A stretch of DNA of 6,412 nt from an uncultured Clostridia bacterium (lineage in GTDB: Bacteria; Bacillota_A; Clostridia; Christensenellales; Aristaeellaceae): NCBI GenBank assembly GCA_945871545.1, contig CAMBWJ010000115.1, positions 1 through 6,412 of the forward strand, given 5' to 3'. The notes beneath the pieces were generated by a model. The model was not told where the DNA came from, ran no database searches, and was given only the letters and a program-made list of their open reading frames with translations. Below, piece after piece: positions 1 through 5,038 of this stretch (position 1 is its first letter; every line of letters starts with the position of its first letter). Both the position numbers and the translations under genes were made by a program.

Positions 1-136
1 AGCTGAGCACGCCGGGCAGCACGGTTTGCACCTCGCCGGGAACCATGGCGCGCATGATCGCCGCCTTGCAGATGCGGTCGATGGCAATGGCCGGCAGGGC
101 CACCCACCACAGCCTACATCCTCTCCTCAATTGCAT
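1..136 (-). CDS. lspA: Signal peptidase II (lipoprotein signal peptidase), N-terminal fragment
   Basis: Only the first 45 codons are present; the gene runs off the left edge. LspA is the membrane aspartyl protease that removes the signal peptide from prolipoproteins after Lgt has lipidated the cysteine. The translation starts MQLRRGCRLW, continues as a hydrophobic first membrane segment (about residues 9-20), then has D20-x3-K24, the usual Asp...Lys of the first LspA conserved block. It ends with VLPGVLS, matching the family's 'hPGvhsl' segment after the first periplasmic turn. The catalytic aspartates lie outside the window. I chose ATG at 136 because GGAGGT (minus strand, 142-147) sits 5 bases upstream. 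This start lies inside the preceding DUF5665-like gene, giving a 23-bp overlap in another frame and implying translational coupling. Identification rests on a short segment, but the match to the LspA N-terminus is good and lspA near divIVA is common in Bacillota. Confidence 0.82.
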   Translation of the reverse strand, partial: MQLRRGCRLWWVALPAIAIDRICKAAIMRAMVPGEVQTVLPGVLS

Positions 137-386
137 GAATGACCTCCGCGATGAATCCGCCGATGAGCGGAATGTTTTCGGTAATCAGGTGCCGCAGCAG
201 CACGATCAGCGCCGCGCCCAGCACCGTAAAGCCGAAGGAAAAGCCCACGCCCCGCAGCATGCCGTAGAACAGGTTCATCCAGATCATCCTGCGGCGGTTG
301 GTCACGTGCTCGATGTAAGCGTCCAGGTTCATGCGCTCCAGTGTGGCGATCAGCTTTTCGATCAGTGCGCTGTCGTGCACCTTCAT
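114..386 (-). CDS. Small membrane protein, DUF5665-like, function unknown
   Basis: A 90-residue protein. It has a charged amphipathic N-terminus (about residues 1-32, with 'ERMNLDAYIEHVTNRRR'), an aromatic and glycine-rich hydrophobic segment (about 38-66) likely to form one or two membrane passes, and a C-terminal 'NIPLIGGFIAEVI' block. This pattern (a helix about 30 residues long, 'R-W-N-F...RG.G...GFT.LGA', then 'N.P.IG.FIA.I') is what I remember for the DUF5665 family of Bacillota, which has no assigned function. I recognise the family from memory and could not search. A GTG at 395 is in frame, but it overlaps the Shine-Dalgarno GGAGG at 395-399, which is correctly spaced (8 bases) from the ATG at 386, so ATG 386 is preferred. 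The gene lies after the divIVA terminator candidate and overlaps lspA by 23 bp, so the two are probably co-translated. Confidence 0.8.
   Translation of the reverse strand: MKVHDSALIEKLIATLERMNLDAYIEHVTNRRRMIWMNLFYGMLRGVGFSFGFTVLGAALIVLLRHLITENIPLIGGFIAEVIHAIEERM
142..147 (-). promoter_or_regulatory. Ribosome binding site of lspA, inside the upstream gene
   Basis: GGAGGT read on the minus strand, 5 bases before the ATG at 134-136. It lies within the last codons of the DUF5665-like gene and decides the lspA start. The ATG at 117-119 is followed at once by a stop and is the last sense codon of the upstream gene. Confidence 0.75.
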
Positions 387-431
387 GGCGAACACCTCCG
401 CGAGAATTTTGGCCCTCTGCGGAGGAAAATA

Positions 432-461
432 TGCGAAAAGGGAGGGGCAATCAGCCCCTCC
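432..461 (-). terminator. Probable rho-independent terminator after divIVA
   Basis: On the minus strand an 8-bp perfect stem (GGAGGGGC / GCCCCTCC at 454-461 and 441-448) with a 5-base loop is followed by CTTTTCGCATATTTT. The stem is strong and lies 62 bases past the divIVA stop. The T-tract is interrupted, so termination may be partial and allow read-through into the DUF5665-like gene and lspA. On the plus strand the stem is not followed by T residues. Confidence 0.6.
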
Positions 462-472
462 AAGCTGGTGGA

Positions 473-492
473 CGGGGGAGTAAACTCCCCCG
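473..492. repeat. Second G+C-rich inverted repeat downstream of divIVA
   Basis: CGGGGGAG / CTCCCCCG, an 8-bp perfect stem with a 4-base loop (TAAA on the plus strand), 11 bases from the terminator hairpin and between it and the divIVA stop. It has no T-tract of its own on either strand. It could stabilise the 3' end of the divIVA transcript, act as a tandem terminator stem, or be part of a dispersed intergenic repeat; the window alone cannot tell. Confidence 0.55.
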
Positions 493-522
493 CCGCAATG
501 AATCCTGCAAATGCAGCGTGGC

Positions 523-1074
523 TTACTTCAGCAGCGCCTCGCTGGCGGTCAGTGCCTCCAGCTGCTCGTCCAGCAGCTTCTGGAAGTTGTTGCGATAGGC
601 GTCCACAACGGCGTGCAGGCGATCCTCCTCGGCCTTCAGCTCGCTCACGGCCTTCTCGGCGCGGGCGGTGGCGGCTTCAGCCTGCTCCGTCGCGTCGGCG
701 ATGGTCTTTTCGGCCTTGGCGTTCGCGTCCGCAACGGTCTGCTGGGCCTTTTTCTTGGCCTCGGTGATGGTCTCGTCCGCGATGCGCTGCGCGCCGATCA
801 GGGATTCGCGCATGGCGCTCTCCAGGTTGCGGAAGTAGCCGTTCTCATTGTAGTCCGGCAGCTTCTTCTCCATGGCGGCCTTCTCCGCCTTCGCTGCAGC
901 CAGCTCGCTCTCCAGCTGCTTGATCTGGTTGGTCAGCGCCAGGCGCTCACGAACCATGGAGCCCAGCTGCTCCGCCAGCTCGTCGAGGAAATCGTCCACC
1001 TGCTCCACGTTGTAGCCGTCCGCTGCCTGCGTGGAAAACTCCTTCTCCTGAATATCCTTCACACTGATTGCCAT
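523..1074 (-). CDS. divIVA: DivIVA-domain cell division/polarity scaffold protein
   Basis: A 183-residue protein, slightly longer than B. subtilis DivIVA. The N-terminal DivIVA domain (residues 1-40) has 'VKDIQEKEF' and 'GYNVEQVDDFLDELAEQL', matching the family's '.DI..KeF...GY...eVD.FLd'. Two coiled-coil stretches follow: about 38-72, then about 85-182, which is rich in Ala/Glu/Lys heptads. They are joined by a linker containing 'DYNENGYFRNLESAMRESLIGAQRIADET', typical of clostridial DivIVA proteins. DivIVA binds negatively curved membrane at septa and poles and recruits division or cell-wall factors. The loop after 'KEF' reads STQAAD and lacks the Phe-Arg pair used for membrane insertion in B. 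subtilis DivIVA. The ATG at 1074 is preceded by AGGAG, 8 bases away. It is last in the division cluster; a 68-bp gap separates it from ylmH and the terminator candidate follows. Confidence 0.93.
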   Translation of the reverse strand: MAISVKDIQEKEFSTQAADGYNVEQVDDFLDELAEQLGSMVRERLALTNQIKQLESELAAAKAEKAAMEKKLPDYNENGYFRNLESAMRESLIGAQRIADETITEAKKKAQQTVADANAKAEKTIADATEQAEAATARAEKAVSELKAEEDRLHAVVDAYRNNFQKLLDEQLEALTASEALLK

Positions 1075-1142
1075 AGCGCATTCTCCTTTTCATTGAAGTT
1101 GATGGTTTCCATGGAAGATCGAGCGGCCCGTACAGCAACCGC

Positions 1143-1898
1143 TCAGGCGGTATATCTGAAGAGGCGCACCGCCAGGCGACCCTTGCGCGTGCGTCCCTCA
1201 AATTCGAGGATCTTCATGCGGCCGTAGCCGCGAACGGAGAGCAGGTCGCCCTCCTCCAGGTGCACATCCCCGCGCAGCTCCGGCGCGTGGTTGCGCTTGA
1301 CGAGGCCGGATTCGATCAGCCGCTGGGCCTCACTCCGGGACAGCTTCAGTCCCGCAGCGATCACCGCGTCCAGGCGCTCGCTGGACACCGTCGCGCGCAG
1401 CTGCGTGCCCTCCGGCTCCCGCAGTGCAGGCGGCGCGTCCATGGGCTCCACCTTCAGCGCGGCGCGCCCGGCGGATTCCAGATTCGCACGGATGTAGTCC
1501 GCCACATCCCGGTGGACGAACAGGTAGGCGCGACCCTCCTCTGCGCCGGGGGCGATGTCCCCGGTGGCGTCGCGCGTAAGGCCCAGGCCCATCACCGCGC
1601 CCAGCAGGTCGCGATGTCCCGGGCTTGCGTACTTGGGGTTCCAGCGCAGCTCCAGGCAGGCGATGGGGAAGTCCGCCTCGGCGGGCATTTCGTCCGCATA
1701 GAAGGCGGCGATGCGGCGCTCCGCGTCGGGGTAGCCGCCCCAGAAGCAGGCGTGCACCCCGGCGGCATTGGCCGCAGACAGCGCCTCGCGCTCCATCGGC
1801 GGCTCCAGAAAGCGGGTGCAGGCGATTTCGCCCGAATAGCAGGCCCGCAGCGCCAGCTCCCGCAGACGCTTGATCTCCAGCTCCGCAGGCGCGCTCAT
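1143..1898 (-). CDS. ylmH: YlmH-type S4-domain RNA-binding protein
   Basis: A 251-residue protein, close to the family's usual length of about 255. The N-terminal part has 'RFLEPPMEREAL' and 'CFWGGYPDAERRIAAFY' (residues 29-67), matching the YlmH 'FLdP.E......F.GGYe.AER' block. The middle has 'GHRDLLGAVMGLGLTRDATGDI' (94-115), the 'HRDfLGalLglGi.R..iGDI' signature. The C-terminal S4 domain (about 173-235) has 'SSERLDAVIAAGLKLSRSEAQRLIESGLV' and 'VRGYGRMKILEFEGRTRKGR'. In B. subtilis YlmH binds the ribosome and has been linked to ribosome-associated quality control of stalled nascent chains. The start at 1898 overlaps the yggT stop as ATGA, and no Shine-Dalgarno precedes it, so translation probably depends on reinitiation after yggT. 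A longer in-frame extension to 2015 lies inside yggT and shows no family similarity, so I rejected it. Confidence 0.93.
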   Translation of the reverse strand: MSAPAELEIKRLRELALRACYSGEIACTRFLEPPMEREALSAANAAGVHACFWGGYPDAERRIAAFYADEMPAEADFPIACLELRWNPKYASPGHRDLLGAVMGLGLTRDATGDIAPGAEEGRAYLFVHRDVADYIRANLESAGRAALKVEPMDAPPALREPEGTQLRATVSSERLDAVIAAGLKLSRSEAQRLIESGLVKRNHAPELRGDVHLEEGDLLSVRGYGRMKILEFEGRTRKGRLAVRLFRYTA

Positions 1899-2185
1899 GT
1901 GATCATGCGCAGCAGGTAGTACAGCCGCCACCAGACCCAGTTGATGATCTGCAGGCCGATGATCGCAAACCAGCAGGAGAAGTCCAGCGGGATGCGGGTG
2001 CGGAGCATGATCCACTCGCTCAGGCGGCGGAAGGGCCGGATGAAGGGCGAGACGAAGTTGGTGAGCCAGTAGAAGAAGCGGAAGCTCGGGCGGAACCAGG
2101 ACAGCACCACGTAGACCAGAATCGCGGTGTCTACGATTTGCAGGAAGTAGGAGCCGGCCTGAAAGACCCGGTACAGCGTCAGCAT
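1895..2185 (-). CDS. yggT: YggT family small membrane protein
   Basis: A 96-residue protein, the ylmG position of the Gram-positive division cluster. Two hydrophobic segments (about 12-31 and 70-92) flank a loop with 'YWLTNFVSPFIRPFRRL' (39-55), the family's 'lT.PfL.PiRr.' motif, and then 'PLDFSCWFAIIGLQII', matching 'DfSp....l.l..i'. The Pro normally after 'DFS' is replaced by Cys here. YggT proteins are integral membrane proteins of unclear mechanism, associated with division-site, nucleoid or membrane organisation in bacteria and plastids. The ATG at 2185 has GGGAGG 8 bases upstream. It lies 48 bp after sepF and overlaps ylmH by 4 bp. Confidence 0.92.
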   Translation of the reverse strand: MLTLYRVFQAGSYFLQIVDTAILVYVVLSWFRPSFRFFYWLTNFVSPFIRPFRRLSEWIMLRTRIPLDFSCWFAIIGLQIINWVWWRLYYLLRMIT

Positions 2186-2233
2186 GTTGAAAGCCTCCCT
2201 TCAGTTGGGTTTCGGATGCGGCCGCCTGATCGA

Positions 2234-2920
2234 TCAGAAGAAGCGGTCGTCCGTGTCGTAGGTCTCGTTGACCTCGACGGTCATCGGGGCGATCAGATAG
2301 GTGCGCTCCGAGGCCTTGCGGATGGTGGCGTGCAGGGCGAACACGGCTCCGGAGAGGGTGTCCACGGCCCGCTGCATCAGCCGGTCGTCGAGGTTGTCCA
2401 TGGTCAGCACCACGGTGTTGTTCATGATGAGGTTGTCGATCACGTCGCAGCAGTCCTCCAGATTGTGCAGCGCGAACATCACCGTCTTCTGGCGGGATAC
2501 GCCGGTATTGCGGCTGCTGCGCGGCTGGGTCTGGGGAGCCTCGTCGGCAAAGCCCTGTGAGGCGTCATCGAAGCGGGAGGCGGGACGGGGCGAGTAATCG
2601 TAGCGAGATGCGCTGCTGCTCGTGCTGCGGCGCTGGGTGGAGCTCTGGCTGCTCCGGGAATCGAAGCGGCTGGATGTAGAGGATGCGCTGCGGTTCATGC
2701 GCGGCGTGCGCGTGGGCTCATAGGACGAGGAATAGCGCCGGGACACTTCCTGCCGGGGCTGCTCCTGTGCGCGCTGCGTGCGCTGGGGCGCGTAGGCCTG
2801 CGGCCGTCCATAGTTGCCGGATTCGTATTCGTCATCGTAAGTCTCGCGCGGATCCTCGTCATCGACAAGTCCGATAAACTCCAGAACCTTGCCGAAGCCG
2901 CCGCTCTTTTTGCGCGCCAT
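2234..2920 (-). CDS. sepF: SepF, FtsZ-binding membrane anchor of the division septum
   Basis: A 228-residue protein, much longer than the roughly 150 residues of B. subtilis SepF. SepF tethers FtsZ to the membrane and shapes the septum. The N-terminal 'KKSGGFGKVLEFIGL' (residues 4-18) is the expected amphipathic membrane-binding helix, followed by an acidic stretch (20-34). Residues 35-143 form a disordered Ser/Arg/Gln/Tyr-rich linker with three SR[FY]D motifs at 84, 105 and 115. The SepF core (about 144-217) has 'KTVMFALHNLEDCCDVIDNL', 'TVVLTMDNLDDRLMQRAVDTLSGAVFALH' and 'ERTYLIAP', matching '.vv..L..l......RivDfLsGavyAl....i.....fl..P'. The usual Gly-Gly after 'YAL' is His-Ala here, as I recall from other clostridial SepFs. 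The ATG at 2920 has AGGGGG 8 bases upstream. Its position between yggS and yggT supports the call. Confidence 0.93.
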   Translation of the reverse strand: MARKKSGGFGKVLEFIGLVDDEDPRETYDDEYESGNYGRPQAYAPQRTQRAQEQPRQEVSRRYSSSYEPTRTPRMNRSASSTSSRFDSRSSQSSTQRRSTSSSASRYDYSPRPASRFDDASQGFADEAPQTQPRSSRNTGVSRQKTVMFALHNLEDCCDVIDNLIMNNTVVLTMDNLDDRLMQRAVDTLSGAVFALHATIRKASERTYLIAPMTVEVNETYDTDDRFF

Positions 2921-2962
2921 ATGCGTAACCCCCTGTGTGATTTGTGGTAATGATTTTGTGCC

Positions 2963-3646
2963 TCAGGCCCGTGCGCCGAACAGCGCGCGGCCCAGGCGCA
3001 CCATCGTGGCCCCTTCCTGGGCCGCGACGATGCAGTCGCCGGACATGCCCATGGACAGGATGTCCATGGAGATGTTGTCCATGTTCTGATCCCGCAGCCG
3101 GTCGAACCACGCGCGCATGCGCTTGAAATACGGCCGGACCTCCTCGGGATCGTCTGCCAGCGGCATGATGGCCATCAGCCCCCGAACGTGAATGCCCGGC
3201 AAGGCTGCGCATTTCTTCAGGAAGGCGGGAAGCTCCTCCTCGGAGATGCCGCCCTTCTGAGGTTCCCGGGCGACATTGACCTGCACCAGCACATCCATCA
3301 CCCGATGAATCGCCTCCGCGCGGCGGGAGAGCTCCTCTGCCAGCGCGTCGCGATCCAGCGACTGCACCATGTCCACCCGGTCGATGATGTACTTGACCTT
3401 GTTGGTCTGAAGGCTCCCGATCAGATGTACTTGAAAATCGGGGTTCAGAGCGTCGATTTTGCCCATCAGCTCCTGCACGCGGTTTTCGCCGATCGTGCGG
3501 ATGCCTGCGTCCCAGGCCAGATTGATGGTGTCCGCATCCCGGGTCTTGGTGACGGCGCAGATCTGCGCGCCGCCCCACTTTTGCGAGGCCTCGCCGATGC
3601 GGGACTGCCACAGCTGAACATTCTGAAGGATTTCTTCGCGATTCAT
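2963..3646 (-). CDS. yggS: YggS family PLP-binding protein (PLP homeostasis)
   Basis: A 227-residue protein, the usual family length. YggS/PLPBP proteins bind pyridoxal 5'-phosphate without a known catalytic reaction and keep free PLP and B6 vitamers in balance, with knock-on effects on amino-acid metabolism. K34 in 'AVTKTRD' is the PLP Schiff-base lysine ('.aVsKt.p'). 'IGENRVQEL' (52-60), 'HLIGSLQTNKVKYI' (74-87) and 'MDVLVQVNVAREPQKGGISEEEL' follow the alanine-racemase-like TIM barrel. The C-terminal 'LSMGMSGDCIVAAQEGATMVRLGRALFG' contains the phosphate-binding 'SMGMS.D' and 'G.T.VR.G..iFG'. The ATG at 3646 has GGAGG 7 bases upstream. It corresponds to ylmE in the B. subtilis cluster and lies 27 bp after the HlyD-like gene and 42 bp before sepF. 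Confidence 0.94.
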   Translation of the reverse strand: MNREEILQNVQLWQSRIGEASQKWGGAQICAVTKTRDADTINLAWDAGIRTIGENRVQELMGKIDALNPDFQVHLIGSLQTNKVKYIIDRVDMVQSLDRDALAEELSRRAEAIHRVMDVLVQVNVAREPQKGGISEEELPAFLKKCAALPGIHVRGLMAIMPLADDPEEVRPYFKRMRAWFDRLRDQNMDNISMDILSMGMSGDCIVAAQEGATMVRLGRALFGARA

Positions 3647-3673
3647 GCAGCAACCTCCGCTTCCGAAGATGTA

Positions 3674-4858
3674 TTACTTGATGCGTACGCGCTGACCGAT
3701 GCCCAGCGCGCCGTCCACCAGCGGCTGGATCAGCGAGGTGCTGCCGTCGCTGGAGAGCACCTCCACCGGAACGAAGGTCTCGCCGCCCAGGTCGATCAGC
3801 CACACGCCCAGCTGGCCGTTCTCCTCGCTGAGCGCCTTGGAGGACACGGACAGGCCGGAGATGGTGGCGGTGAGCCGCGCGCGGCCGGTGCGCTGGTAGA
3901 TCAGCGAACCGATGGGGTCGTTGATCTGGAACACGGCCAGGATCGTGCCGCTCTCCTTCTGAACGCTGGTGACGAAGGCGGTGAAGGAGAGGTCGTCGAA
4001 GCCCTCCATCTGCAGGGTGTAGGGCTGGCCCACCACCGGGTTCCAGGTCTTTGCGTCGGTGACGAGGGCCACGTACCACTGGTTCTGGTTCACGATGCGG
4101 TAGATCGCGGTCTCCTTCGCGCTCAGGCTGCTGCCCAGGCTGCCGCCGGCGAGCACGGTGTTCACGTCCGCGGCGGTGATGGAGGGCAGGGTTTCGGAGG
4201 ACAGCGCGCCCTCGTAGCCGTCCATGTAGAAGGAGATCACGCCGCTCTGCGCGGCCTTTTCCTCCTTGCGCCAGGACTGAATGCTGTTCAGACGGGTGGT
4301 TTCCTCGTCGTAGAGCTTGCTGAGCTTCACGTCCTCGCGCTTGTTCTGGCGCAGATACTCCTGACGGTTGACCATGGCGGTCTCCAGCTGCCGCGCGGCG
4401 GTCAGCAGGCTTCCGTAGCTGTCGTGGTTCACCAGAGACTTGAACTCGGCAGCCATCATGTTCACGATGGTGTCGTAGCGCGCCAGGTTGTCGTCCTTGA
4501 TGTTGTTCAGGATCACCGTCTTGTGGTAGTCCTGAATCTTTGCCCGGGTATCCTCCAGATTTTGCAGCAGCTTCTCGGAGTAGCCTGCGGAATAGACGTA
4601 GGCGACGGTGTCGCCGGTGTTCACCAGCGTGCCCTCGGTGGCGACGTACTCGATGTGGGCCGTGGATTCCGACGCGGCCACCGTCTCATCCCGGATGAGC
4701 ACGCAATCCATGTTCTGCGTGAACTCGGACTGCGCCGCCATGATGACGGCCTCCTTGCTGCCAAAGTTCAGATGCGGGCGCACGATCAGAAAGGCGATGA
4801 CCAGAAGAATCAATAGGAAGATGTAAAATCTTCCGGTGACCCGTTTTTTCCTGCGCAT
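3674..4858 (-). CDS. HlyD-like membrane-fusion/adaptor protein heading the division cluster
   Basis: A 394-residue protein with a basic N-terminus (RRKKR), one membrane segment (about 11-27) and an extracytoplasmic body. Residues about 62-90, with 'EGTLVNTGDTVAYVY', look like a half lipoyl/barrel-sandwich hairpin, the HlyD hallmark. Residues about 92-205 are charged and helical and probably form the coiled-coil hairpin. 'SGVISFYMDGYE' (205-216) is the second barrel-sandwich half. The C-terminal half (about 255-394) is beta-rich. HlyD-family proteins normally link an inner-membrane exporter to the outside, but no transporter gene is adjacent. From memory, a protein of this type often precedes yggS-sepF in Clostridia; its role there is unknown to me. 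The ATG at 4858 has GGAG 8 bases upstream. It is the first gene after the minus-strand promoter (4946-4974), with a leader of about 80 nt. The family-level call is fairly sure, the function is not. Confidence 0.8.
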   Translation of the reverse strand: MRRKKRVTGRFYIFLLILLVIAFLIVRPHLNFGSKEAVIMAAQSEFTQNMDCVLIRDETVAASESTAHIEYVATEGTLVNTGDTVAYVYSAGYSEKLLQNLEDTRAKIQDYHKTVILNNIKDDNLARYDTIVNMMAAEFKSLVNHDSYGSLLTAARQLETAMVNRQEYLRQNKREDVKLSKLYDEETTRLNSIQSWRKEEKAAQSGVISFYMDGYEGALSSETLPSITAADVNTVLAGGSLGSSLSAKETAIYRIVNQNQWYVALVTDAKTWNPVVGQPYTLQMEGFDDLSFTAFVTSVQKESGTILAVFQINDPIGSLIYQRTGRARLTATISGLSVSSKALSEENGQLGVWLIDLGGETFVPVEVLSSDGSTSLIQPLVDGALGIGQRVRIK

Positions 4859-4945
4859 AAGCCTCGCTCCGAACGTTCAGAATGTCTTTTGTGGCAGCTT
4901 TTGCCGCGAGTGGGCATAGATCCACCAATGAAAAGCCTATTGTGT

Positions 4946-4974
4946 ATTATAACCCATAATTGAAGCGGGTGCAA
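4946..4974 (-). promoter_or_regulatory. Sigma-A promoter of the HlyD-yggS-sepF-yggT-ylmH-divIVA operon
   Basis: Read on the minus strand: TTGCAC (-35, 4969-4974), a 17-bp spacer, then a perfect TATAAT (-10, 4946-4951). The expected transcription start is near 4939, about 80 nt before the HlyD-like start codon at 4858. The spacing and -10 box are optimal. No strong internal promoter is evident before divIVA, so this is probably the main promoter of the cluster. Confidence 0.75.
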
Positions 4975-4984
4975 TGATGATGTA

Positions 4985-5014
4985 TTGACATTTTCGTGCC
5001 AAAATGATTATAAT
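4985..5014 (+). promoter_or_regulatory. Consensus sigma-A promoter of lgt
   Basis: A perfect TTGACA (-35, 4985-4990), an 18-bp spacer, and a perfect TATAAT (-10, 5009-5014). Transcription should start near 5021, leaving a leader of only about 18 nt before the lgt ATG, which holds the GGAGG ribosome binding site (5028-5032). The -35 box is only 10 bp from the -35 box of the opposing promoter. A perfect 6-bp inverted repeat (4989-5006) overlaps the -35 end and spacer. Confidence 0.85.
4989..5006. repeat. CATTTT-N6-AAAATG inverted repeat inside the lgt promoter
   Basis: A perfect 6-bp dyad with a 6-bp centre. It overlaps the last two bases of the -35 box and covers most of the spacer of the lgt promoter. 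The position would suit a repressor operator, but no regulator is identifiable here, and an A/T-rich dyad of this size can occur by chance. Confidence 0.35.
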
Positions 5015-5038
5015 GGGTAAAGATTGCGGAGGCATGGT

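Noticed and set aside
1121..1144. GAGCGG / CCGCTC stem-loop at the ylmH stop codon, as a possible terminator before divIVA
   Set aside because: The stem is only 6 bp with a 12-base loop, no T-run follows on the minus strand, and part of it overlaps the ylmH stop. The same gap holds a TTCCATGGAA palindrome (1107-1116), also without a clear role.
45..1227. Overlapping plus-strand open frames opposite lspA, the DUF5665-like gene and divIVA
   Set aside because: They are the reverse-complement shadow of genes with family matches, with no plus-strand promoter or ribosome binding site.
1899..2015. N-terminal extension of ylmH into yggT
   Set aside because: The extra residues are a frame-shifted reading of yggT with no YlmH similarity. 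The ATG at 1898 gives a protein of the usual family length.
2218..2225. GCGGCCGC palindrome between sepF and yggT
   Set aside because: It is a short G+C palindrome expected by chance in this base composition, with no stem extension or T-tract.
2859..4079. A 406-codon minus-strand open frame across the HlyD-like, yggS and sepF genes
   Set aside because: It is out of frame with three clear genes and its Arg/Gly/His/Pro-rich translation is typical of a shadow frame.
3188..4816. A 542-codon open frame on the plus strand opposite yggS and the HlyD-like gene
   Set aside because: It is antisense to two well-supported genes. Its composition is rich in His, Val, Gln, Leu and Gly without any recognisable domain, as expected from the complement of G+C-rich coding sequence, and it has no proper ribosome binding site.
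4871..4878. GAACGTTC palindrome in the operon leader as a LexA (SOS) box
   Set aside because: The Bacillota LexA box needs four bases between GAAC and GTTC; here the half-sites are fused, so it does not fit.
5024..5038. TTG start for lgt at 5024
   Set aside because: It lies upstream of and overlaps the GGAGG at 5028-5032, which is ideally placed for the ATG at 5039.
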